DNA of 64,000 nucleotides. Source: a virus. The translations under genes and the position numbers were made by a program. The stretch is from positions 32,283 through 96,282 of IMG/VR virus record IMGVR_UViG_3300036834_000231; one strand, 5' to 3'. The notes below the pieces were generated by a model that was not told where the DNA came from, made no database searches, and saw nothing but the letters and a program-made list of their open reading frames with translations. Position 1 is the first letter of the stretch. Each line of letters starts with the position of its first letter. Positions 37,377 through 43,838 of this stretch are shown here, piece by piece.

Positions 37377-38432
37377 ATGAGTGCAAGGCGACTGCGGATG
37401 CGCTTCGGCGATGCCGAACTTATGGTCGAGGAGACCAATCTCACCCGGGAGGAGCTGCAGAAAAACATCGAGGAAAACTTGCCGGATGTCTGGCGCCTCT
37501 GCTATCCGCGCTGCTACGAGGACAAGCGGCTAGGTGACTACTACTCCCCGAAATTCTTGGCTTTCGATTTGGCGGCGAGCGTTCTCAAGCGCGCCATGCC
37601 GGGTTCCGCGCGCGCCGAACTGTACGATTATCTGGTGGCGAACCAGCTCGTGCGCTTTGGCGTGCCGACCTACTTCGTCTCGCGTGAATTGATCGAAGCG
37701 ATCGCCAAGACCACCCCGCCGCTCTCGATCGCCTGGCACGACATGCAGCTTCCCTTCGATGCCGCCGCGTTTATGCTGCCGAAAGGCACGCTGCGCCATA
37801 GCGAGGAGGGAGATTGCCCCTACATCGCCTATGCGCGCTTGAAGAAGGACGAGACCTATCTCTCGCCGCTCTCGCCGATTCCCGGTAAGCGGCACGGCAT
37901 CACCAACGGCGGTTTTGTTCTTCTCACTAGCACCATCCAGCCGCCGCATACCTATCACTACCATTGGCCCTACGTCTACGAAGGAGGCGTCTCGATGCCC
38001 GTCATCCGGCTGAATGAACTGGACGCTTGCATGGATCGGTCCGCCGAAGTGGACGATACCAGCCGTTGCTATTTCCCGGAAGGTCTCTTAACGCCCGATC
38101 ACGACGTGATCCGCGCGGCCGCCCATTACGTGTTCGGCTGCATCCTGTTAATGCTGCATCGGCCCGATCTGATCGAGCCAGGCACGCTGCTCAAGCGCAT
38201 CGCGAAGCCGAATAAGCCGCCGCGCGAATTCTGGACGCCGCATTTTCTCGGCCGCAAATATCGCGTGCGCCGGGAGAACGCGAGCGAAAGCGAAAGGGGG
38301 CCGACCGGCGAAGTGCTGCGCCGGCGAGGCGGCTGGGTCATGGGGTACTGGCGCGAGCAGCACTATGGGCCGCAGTGGTCGCTCTCGAAACACGTCTGGA
38401 TCGAGCCGCTCTTCCGCCAGGGAGTCGGCTAA
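37377..38432 (+). CDS. large conserved phage protein, possibly AcrVA2-like
   Basis: The 351-residue product is helical in front (LPDVWRLCYPRCYEDKRLGDYYSPKFLAFDLAASVL), has a central part with TYHYHWPYVYEGG, and ends RRRGGWVMGYWREQHYGPQWSLSKHVWIEPLF. The RGGW..GYWR.Q.YGP..S..K..WIEP ending recalls phage proteins grouped with the anti-CRISPR AcrVA2. I hold that link loosely. The stop overlaps the next ATG (TAATG). Confidence 0.7.
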   Translation: MSARRLRMRFGDAELMVEETNLTREELQKNIEENLPDVWRLCYPRCYEDKRLGDYYSPKFLAFDLAASVLKRAMPGSARAELYDYLVANQLVRFGVPTYFVSRELIEAIAKTTPPLSIAWHDMQLPFDAAAFMLPKGTLRHSEEGDCPYIAYARLKKDETYLSPLSPIPGKRHGITNGGFVLLTSTIQPPHTYHYHWPYVYEGGVSMPVIRLNELDACMDRSAEVDDTSRCYFPEGLLTPDHDVIRAAAHYVFGCILLMLHRPDLIEPGTLLKRIAKPNKPPREFWTPHFLGRKYRVRRENASESERGPTGEVLRRRGGWVMGYWREQHYGPQWSLSKHVWIEPLFRQGVG

Positions 38433-38713
38433 TGAGACAAGATCCGCGCGAGCGGCTCCTCGCAAAATTCCGCAAGGCGCTCAATTTAGTGCGTACCCAG
38501 CCCGAGCAGTGCAAAGGCGACGCGGAGTTTGTGCGCGGGCTCGACGCCATGCTCGTCTGGGTCATCGAAGCGATCGAGGTCGACCAGCATAACGAGGTGG
38601 TCGATAGGGCGCTCTTTAGCCTTACCGGCAAAAGACTGGCGGAATTGGAAAAAGAGCTTCCCAAGGAGCCTGGAGCAACCGTTACCCACTTCTCTCTTGT
38701 TCCGAAGAAATGA
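38432..38713 (+). CDS. hypothetical helical protein (93 aa)
   Basis: MRQDPRERLLAKFRKALNLV ... GLDAMLVWVIEAIEVDQHNE. Coupled to the previous gene. No family. Confidence 0.7.
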   Translation: MRQDPRERLLAKFRKALNLVRTQPEQCKGDAEFVRGLDAMLVWVIEAIEVDQHNEVVDRALFSLTGKRLAELEKELPKEPGATVTHFSLVPKK

Positions 38714-38732
38714 GAACGGCTCGCTGAAACGG

Positions 38733-38849
38733 CTACCGGTAAGCAAATAAGAATGGGGCGCCGAGGCAGGCTATTCCGATCACGAGCAGCAGCCACATGA
38801 TCACCAGCCCGGTTTTGCCGAGCAAGAGACGGATGTACCACGGGATCAT
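38733..38849 (-). CDS. small membrane protein (38 aa)
   Basis: MIPWYIRLLLGKTGLVIMWL continues LLVIGIACLGAPFLFAYR: one strong membrane segment. Its ATG overlaps the stop of the upstream Uma2 gene (ATGA). Confidence 0.6.
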   Translation of the reverse strand: MIPWYIRLLLGKTGLVIMWLLLVIGIACLGAPFLFAYR

Positions 38850-39358
38850 AAAGCACCCTGCGCTTCATACATTTCCAAGCTCGCGAACAGTTGAGCCGTC
38901 TCAATCGCACAATCCTCTGGGCGACCATCTGCGAAGATCCGCAACACGGAGACTTGCTCTGGCAATTCCGACCGGCGATGCATAACTGCTTTGCGCTCTG
39001 ACGGAAGGATCACCCAACACATCCGCGCTCCGCTCTCATGTAATCGTTCGCACTTCGCAATGAGCTGGCTGTACTTCTGCCCGGGAGAAGCAATTTCGAT
39101 CGCCAGAGTAATGTCCGCAGCCCTTAAGTCGCCGTCATAAAAAGGGCCGTCCATCGCGATAAGCGTAATGTCCGGAACGAGCCGATCCTCTCCGCAAAGC
39201 ACGTTTTGCTCAGGCAGAACCAGCGCCGGCATATTGCTAGCCCATTGCATCAAGAAGAAAATTAATCGTCCCTGAACAATGGCGTGCAGAGTCTTCGGCA
39301 CGGGCTTTTGGATCTCCTGATTATCAATTAGTTCGGTGTGATAGATTGCGGCGCTCAT
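38846..39358 (-). CDS. Uma2-family protein
   Basis: Starts MSAAIYHTELIDNQEIQKPV; CGEDRLVPDITLIAMD, LAIEIASPGQKYSQLIAKCERLHESGARMCWVILP complete the Uma2 core. A paralogue of 26892-27398. Overlaps the second Uma2 gene by 4 bases, giving a tandem pair. Confidence 0.85.
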   Translation of the reverse strand: MSAAIYHTELIDNQEIQKPVPKTLHAIVQGRLIFFLMQWASNMPALVLPEQNVLCGEDRLVPDITLIAMDGPFYDGDLRAADITLAIEIASPGQKYSQLIAKCERLHESGARMCWVILPSERKAVMHRRSELPEQVSVLRIFADGRPEDCAIETAQLFASLEMYEAQGAL

Positions 39359-39906
39359 GCGAAGATCTCCGCGAGTGGAATCCGTACTTCGGGCAGCGGA
39401 TGCGGTGTAGCGATGTCATCCTGGACTTCTTCGGCCGCGCGATCCGGGTAGATGAGGCGCACGCTTTGCTGGTCGTCGTCCACAATCCAGCACTCGTAGC
39501 ACCCTTCCCGCAGATAGGAGTGGGCCTTGCGCATGATCTCCGCTTCGGTATTGCCGGGCGACAAGACCTCAATTGCGAGCAAAGGCCGGTAGGCCAGCCG
39601 CTGCTTGGCGCCGCGCTTGGTTGCCGCCTCCCAATCCACTCGTCTGACGACCATCACGTCCGGCACGATTTCGCTGGGCCGGCCATCGAGCGGATTGGGC
39701 GTCTTCGTTAAGTACACCCCGACTTCGGCGCGCACCACATATTGCCGCCCGAGCGCCCGCAGCGCATCGACCAAGCGCTCGATGATTTCCCGGTGGCGAC
39801 TGCTCGCGCACGGGCTCACGAGCAGCTCTCCTGCGAGCAGCTCTTCAAAGCCACATTCCAGTTCCGGTCGCGCATAATATTCCTCCGTTGTCAGCAGTTC
39901 CGCCAT
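39355..39906 (-). CDS. Uma2-family protein
   Basis: Start MAELLTTEEYYARPE (39906). Core: IVPDVMVVRR, LLAIEVLSPGNTEAEIMRKAHSYLREGCYECWIVDDD. 183 residues. The ATG overlaps the preceding stop (TGATG). Confidence 0.85.
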   Translation of the reverse strand: MAELLTTEEYYARPELECGFEELLAGELLVSPCASSRHREIIERLVDALRALGRQYVVRAEVGVYLTKTPNPLDGRPSEIVPDVMVVRRVDWEAATKRGAKQRLAYRPLLAIEVLSPGNTEAEIMRKAHSYLREGCYECWIVDDDQQSVRLIYPDRAAEEVQDDIATPHPLPEVRIPLAEIFA

Positions 39907-40325
39907 CAATTCACCTCCACGGCGGGCAAATCCGCCACGCACTTGTGCAGCAGCTCGGGAAAGTAGCCGGTTGACCACTCGACGCCGGCGGGCATCCGGC
40001 TCTCCATGTTCGCCGCCAGCCGTTCGAGCGCCGCTACCACGGTGGCCATATCGGAGCCGGCAGGCAGCATCTCGCCGCCCCGGATCTCGTACTCGCGCTC
40101 GCCCGGGTAATGGCTCGAAAACTCGTAGATCGCGTACACGATCGCCCGGCGGTCTGCGTGCTGGCGGACGAGAAAATGCCATTTGGCGGTCCGATTAGCC
40201 CGGTCTGGCACTTCCCCGCCGTCGTCCAGGCTATCTTTAGCCGACGCAATGATTGGCCAGTCCTCTTTGGTGATCCGCACGGGAGCTTGCCCCGTTAGGG
40301 TAATCGTTAGTTTGTCGGGTTCCAT
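39906..40325 (-). CDS. hypothetical protein (139 aa)
   Basis: MEPDKLTITLTGQAPVRITK ... WPIIASAKDSLDDGG, later RQHADRRAIVYAIYEFSSHYPGE. Mixed alpha/beta. No family. First of the four-gene minus-strand set ending at 38733. Confidence 0.7.
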   Translation of the reverse strand: MEPDKLTITLTGQAPVRITKEDWPIIASAKDSLDDGGEVPDRANRTAKWHFLVRQHADRRAIVYAIYEFSSHYPGEREYEIRGGEMLPAGSDMATVVAALERLAANMESRMPAGVEWSTGYFPELLHKCVADLPAVEVN

Positions 40326-40388
40326 TTTGTTTGTTCTTTCTGCGCCGTGATCCCGAGGCGCGACGGGTATATGTACAATCGACGTAAC

Positions 40389-40420
40389 AAGAGCCTGCTC
40401 AGTGGCGAGTGGCCTGATTG
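40389..40420 (+). repeat. short dispersed element, copy 3 (partial)
   Basis: AAGAGCCTGCTCAGTGGCGA matches copies at 25053 and 26405, then diverges into the end of the RHH gene. Confidence 0.4.
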
Positions 40421-40842
40421 ATCGCCTGGCGTGTCGATGAGGCATCCCGTTCGGGCGCGTTCTTGGCCAACCCGGCTGCCAGCAGCGTGCGGACCGTGTC
40501 CATGCGGTTGCGGAAGCGGTGATGGAAGCGAAAATCCTCAACCTCCGCCATCATTTCCGGGTCGAACTGCACGCAGATCTGGACATGACCGTTTCGCAGA
40601 TCGGACGGCGCAACCTCTGGTGCCTTCTTGCGCTTCGCGTAGCCGTCCAAGCCGATGCGAATTAGGGCGCGGATCGCATCCATGCGGTTGCGGGCGCGCG
40701 TCGTAAAGCGGAACTCTTCGATCTCATCCAGAATCTTCGGACTCAGTTTCAAGCCGATCGTGGTCAGCGCGTAAATGCCCCTCGATTCGTAGTCCTTTTT
40801 GGCCGCCGCGAGATCGGCTGGGCGAATTAATTTAGGTGGCAT
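40399..40842 (-). CDS. double ribbon-helix-helix DNA-binding protein
   Basis: Two units of similar sequence stand in tandem: IGLKLSPKILDEIEEFRFTT followed by RNRMDAIRALIRIGL, and ICVQFDPEMMAEVEDFRFHH followed by RNRMDTVRTLLAAGL. Each is a ribbon-helix-helix (strand then two helices), so one chain may act like a dimer. CATACT lies 7 bases upstream of ATG. Likely a transcriptional regulator. Confidence 0.78.
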   Translation of the reverse strand: MPPKLIRPADLAAAKKDYESRGIYALTTIGLKLSPKILDEIEEFRFTTRARNRMDAIRALIRIGLDGYAKRKKAPEVAPSDLRNGHVQICVQFDPEMMAEVEDFRFHHRFRNRMDTVRTLLAAGLAKNAPERDASSTRQAINQATRH

Positions 40843-40930
40843 ATAACACAGTATGGCATATATATTGTTGTGTGATGTAACACAAGGAGGATAGTACAGG
40901 ATTGCTAGTACGGGATAAAATCAGGCAAGC

Positions 40931-41329
40931 GTGTTCCCGATTACGAAAGAACGCTTTGACGACATGTTTGCGGTGCTTAAAGCCGTGCAGCTTGAAGTGC
41001 ATGAACTCAGCGTCCAAACCCTCGCCATTCAACAGATATTGTTAAAAGGAGTAACCACTATGGCAGCAGATTTAACCGCGCTGACCGCGCAGGTGGTCGA
41101 AAACACCCAGTTGGAAGGATCAGCCGTTCAACTGATCCAGAACATCGCCGCGCAAATGGCGGCGGCGAGAAACGACCCTATTGCGGTGCAAGCGCTGGTC
41201 GATAAATTACAGGCCTCGGCTACCGCGCTCTCCGCGGCCGTCATCGCCAACACCCCAGCCGCTCCAGTCTCGCCGCCCGCTACGATGCCGCCGCCCGTCA
41301 CGCCCACGCCGGTGGAGCCCGCCGTCTAA
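40931..41329 (+). CDS. hypothetical protein with Ala/Pro-rich C-terminus
   Basis: From GTG 40931 the product starts MFPITKERFDDMFAVLKAVQ. A second good start, ATG 41061 (MAADLTALTAQVVENTQLEG), has AAGGAG upstream and begins a helical repeat-like segment ending PPATMPPPVTPTPVEPAV. I recognise the second part from phage genomes. Both starts may be used. Confidence 0.68.
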   Translation: MFPITKERFDDMFAVLKAVQLEVHELSVQTLAIQQILLKGVTTMAADLTALTAQVVENTQLEGSAVQLIQNIAAQMAAARNDPIAVQALVDKLQASATALSAAVIANTPAAPVSPPATMPPPVTPTPVEPAV

Positions 41330-41358
41330 GATCAGGGAGAGCCCGGCTCTCCCGTCCC

Positions 41359-41619
41359 CTATTTATCCAGCTTGGAGATGCGAGAGGCGTGATCCTGCAG
41401 GCGCGTTTCGTGATCGCCTACGATTCGCATGATATTGTCTTCCATGTGCTTCATCTGTTGGCTGAGCAGAGCGTATTTGTCATCGATGTGACGGTTTACG
41501 CCGATCTCGACCTTTCCTACAATGTCCCGGAGGTCCGTGATGCGTGAGTTGTTGTACATTACGGAACCCAAGGCTGCCAAGAAAACAATGCCGAGCGTGA
41601 TCATCTGAGCGTCTGTCAT
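41359..41619 (-). CDS. membrane segment plus coiled coil protein (86 aa)
   Basis: MITLGIVFLAALGSVMYNNS is the membrane segment, then DIVGKVEIGVNRHIDDKYALLSQQMKHME. ATG 41619 is 12 bases after TGATACGCT; ATG 41631 abuts the box. Confidence 0.68.
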   Translation of the reverse strand: MTDAQMITLGIVFLAALGSVMYNNSRITDLRDIVGKVEIGVNRHIDDKYALLSQQMKHMEDNIMRIVGDHETRLQDHASRISKLDK

Positions 41620-41631
41620 TGCATTCAGCAT

Positions 41632-41652
41632 AGCGTATCACTGTGATATCGT
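41632..41652. promoter_or_regulatory. divergent extended -10 boxes
   Basis: TGATACGCT on minus (41632-41640) and TGATATCGT on plus (41644-41652). Each is 12 bases from the ATG used (41619 and 41665). Confidence 0.6.
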
Positions 41653-41664
41653 TGCAAATCGGCA

Positions 41665-41880
41665 ATGACGCCCATCTTCGCGATTCTCGATCATCCGCGC
41701 GATTACCCGCAGTTTTTCGTCGTTCGCCTATGGCTCAGTGATCGCCCGACGAACCTTGTTTCGCTGCATAAGACGCTCGAAGAGGCGCGCGCTTCGCTGC
41801 CCAAAGGCTTGACGCGCATGCCGCACATGGCCGACGAAGACCCGGTGATCATCGAGAGCTGGCTCGGGATATCTGAGTGA
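41665..41880 (+). CDS. hypothetical protein (71 aa)
   Basis: MTPIFAILDHPRDYPQFFVV ... DRPTNLVSLHKTLEEARASL. Its stop overlaps the TGATATCCT box of the next gene, which therefore is expressed separately. Confidence 0.7.
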   Translation: MTPIFAILDHPRDYPQFFVVRLWLSDRPTNLVSLHKTLEEARASLPKGLTRMPHMADEDPVIIESWLGISE

Positions 41881-41886
41881 TATCCT
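41878..41886 (+). promoter_or_regulatory. extended -10 box (TGATATCCT), leaderless TTG start
   Basis: It is 6 bases before TTG 41893. Confidence 0.6.
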
Positions 41887-41892
41887 GCGGAG

Positions 41893-42126
41893 TTGGAATA
41901 CGACCCCGCCGTCTGTCATTGCGGACGTCCGTTGCATTATTCCGATCCCGGCATCCGAAACTACGTCATGCGGGTGATCGCCCTGAAAGGGCCGCACATG
42001 ATCATTTCGGACGGGCGCGGGCGACGCTGGCGGGTGCCGCGGCACTATTTAGCCCTCCATGGCGTCAAGGAACGGGAGCTTTCGGAGCTCGGCTTCGACG
42101 AAATACTAGAAAATCCTTCACTATAA
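41893..42126 (+). CDS. hypothetical protein (77 aa)
   Basis: MEYDPAVCHCGRPLHYSDPG has CHCGRPLHY, a common zinc-like opening in phage proteins. Then VIALKGPHMIISDGRGRRWRVPR. TTG start. The 180 bases after it hold no convincing gene, only GC-rich inverted repeats. Confidence 0.68.
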   Translation: MEYDPAVCHCGRPLHYSDPGIRNYVMRVIALKGPHMIISDGRGRRWRVPRHYLALHGVKERELSELGFDEILENPSL

Positions 42127-42306
42127 AGGCGTGGTAGTGTATAACCTAAGTAAGTAAAGGACTTCCCTTGAAAACCGCCGTTCGGACCGCCTTTGGAACC
42201 GGCGCCAGGACTTCAGCGGATTGCGGCGATTGACCATGGATCGCCCGCTGCTCCGAGGGCTGCGCCCCGGAGACCCTTTTCTACCCCCTTCTCAATTTTC
42301 GTTTTC

Positions 42307-42783
42307 ATGCGCATCCCGACTTACGCTACGGATGGCACGCGCCGTCGTGACTATTCGCTCGCTGCCGTCTTGCAGTTGGAGCAAACCGGCTCGATCACGG
42401 CCGAACGCAACGGCGGCGGCGAAATCGTAGCCGCCCGTTTTCAAACCCGCGAGCGCCCGCCGAACAGCACCTTGCGCTTCGGGACCTTTTATAGCTTCGA
42501 AGAGCCGGTAGGCAGCTATTGGGTGTGGACCCATCGCCATTTGCTTACCTGGCGTCAACTGGAGCAGATTCTCGGCGCGCCGGTCGACGATCCGGTGGCG
42601 GACGTGGACCAGTTCCTCGCCAGCGTGTTCCTGGCGGTGCCCTTGTCCTGCCGCTGCGCTTTCGAACATTCTCCGATGGTAGGCGCGGCCCAACGCGTCA
42701 GCCTCGGCCCCGCTAAATTCCGCGAACGCCGGCGCCAGGCGCGCCGCACCCTGAAACAACATGCCCAAAGACAGAAAAAATGA
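42307..42783 (+). CDS. hypothetical protein (158 aa)
   Basis: MRIPTYATDGTRRRDYSLAA ... PVGSYWVWTHRHLLTWRQLEQIL. Mixed beta/alpha with a basic C-terminal helix. It overlaps the small terminase gene by 23 bases. No family. Confidence 0.7.
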   Translation: MRIPTYATDGTRRRDYSLAAVLQLEQTGSITAERNGGGEIVAARFQTRERPPNSTLRFGTFYSFEEPVGSYWVWTHRHLLTWRQLEQILGAPVDDPVADVDQFLASVFLAVPLSCRCAFEHSPMVGAAQRVSLGPAKFRERRRQARRTLKQHAQRQKK

Positions 42784-43291
42784 CAATGACAATGAAATAG
42801 AGCCGTCCCAAATCCTGACCCCGGAACTCATCCCGCCGGCGCCACGTCTGGACAGGGGCGGGCGGCCGGCCGTCAAACTGGACCCTCGGCAAGTCGAGGC
42901 TTTGTGCCAGGTGCATGCGACCGACGAAGAGATCGCGGCGCATTTCAACATCTCGGAGCGAACGCTCTATCGCATGAAGCAAAAGCCGTTTTGGCGTAAA
43001 CTCTTCGACCGCGGCCGGGCGGACGGCAGAATTTCGCTACGGCGCGCGCAATGGCGCGAGGCCTTGCGCGGTTCGCCTTCCATGCTGATCTGGCTCGGCA
43101 AGCAGTTGCTCGGACAGAAGGAGCGCTACGACCATGCCAGCGCCTTACCGGGCATCGAAACCATGCGTCGGCTGCTCGACAATATGTCGGAAGCCGACCT
43201 CGAGCGCTTGAGCAAGGATTACGGCATGCAAAACGCCGTCATCAATATCGATCCGCAGCCGCCGCTGCCCTCTTCCCGGCAGATTCAATGA
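42761..43291 (+). CDS. terS: small terminase subunit
   Basis: The 176-residue product has a helix-turn-helix region (VEALCQVHATDEEIAAHFNISERTLYRMKQK) followed by helices (WRKLFDRGRADGRISLRRAQWREALRGSPSMLIWLGKQLLG), the usual plan of phage small terminases, and lies two genes upstream of terL. TerS recognises packaging sites and loads TerL. Confidence 0.85.
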   Translation: MPKDRKNDNDNEIEPSQILTPELIPPAPRLDRGGRPAVKLDPRQVEALCQVHATDEEIAAHFNISERTLYRMKQKPFWRKLFDRGRADGRISLRRAQWREALRGSPSMLIWLGKQLLGQKERYDHASALPGIETMRRLLDNMSEADLERLSKDYGMQNAVINIDPQPPLPSSRQIQ

Positions 43292-43302
43292 GGTTTGGTT
43301 AG

Positions 43303-43584
43303 ATGTGGGTCGAACGCAATTGCTACGGCAAAATGATTCGCGTGGTGGCCACAATCTTGGCGCGCCACCCGTACGGCCGGGGCAGGCATCACGTCGAGCT
43401 ACGTTTAGACTGCGGACACGTCATTCAAGTGGTAAAAAGCCGATTGAAATCGACCGATCCGAACAGGAAAGGCCGGGAAATCGACCGCATCTCCTGTCCG
43501 GTCTGCCTCACAGAGGAAACCTACCGGACCAAGCGTTGGCAGCGCGAAGACCCGTATTGGAACATCAAGAAGCGCTACCTCTGA
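43303..43584 (+). CDS. small cysteine-containing protein (93 aa)
   Basis: LRLDCGHVIQVVKSRLK and RISCPVCLTEETYR suggest a zinc site (CGH...CPVC). It lies between terS and terL and may have a packaging-related or regulatory role. No family. Confidence 0.7.
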   Translation: MWVERNCYGKMIRVVATILARHPYGRGRHHVELRLDCGHVIQVVKSRLKSTDPNRKGREIDRISCPVCLTEETYRTKRWQREDPYWNIKKRYL

Positions 43585-43802
43585 CCACGACGTGCGCCTT
43601 TATCGCCGCGTTTGTGCGTTTCTAATCCCAAGCGGATGAGCGAGCGGAGCGCCTCCATGCGCGTCGAAGCGCGGGTGGCAAAGCGGTAGTCCTCGATCGC
43701 TTGCAAGATCTCCTCGTCGAGCAGCAATGGAATTTGAACGGTTTGGATCTTATCCTCTTTGATGGGGCGGCCGCGTTTCCGAACAGCGGTTTTTGCTGGC
43801 AT
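43575..43802 (-). CDS. ribbon-helix-helix protein with AT-hook (75 aa)
   Basis: KRGRPIKED is an AT-hook-like start, then IPLLLDEEILQAIEDYRFAT and STRMEALRSLIRLGLE, matching each unit of the 40399-40842 regulator. ATG follows a TATATATATA run. It faces away from terL, so it probably controls the shared AT-rich region 43800-43838. Confidence 0.75.
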   Translation of the reverse strand: MPAKTAVRKRGRPIKEDKIQTVQIPLLLDEEILQAIEDYRFATRASTRMEALRSLIRLGLETHKRGDKGARRGQR

Positions 43803-43838
43803 ATATATATATACTAGCAATATAACATATATATTTTT
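43803..43838. promoter_or_regulatory. AT-rich divergent promoter between RHH gene and terL
   Basis: ATATATATATACTAGC and AATATAACATATATATTTTT fill the gap in GC-rich surroundings. Similar TATATATATGCC starts occur before the ligase, and near 40842. Confidence 0.45.
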
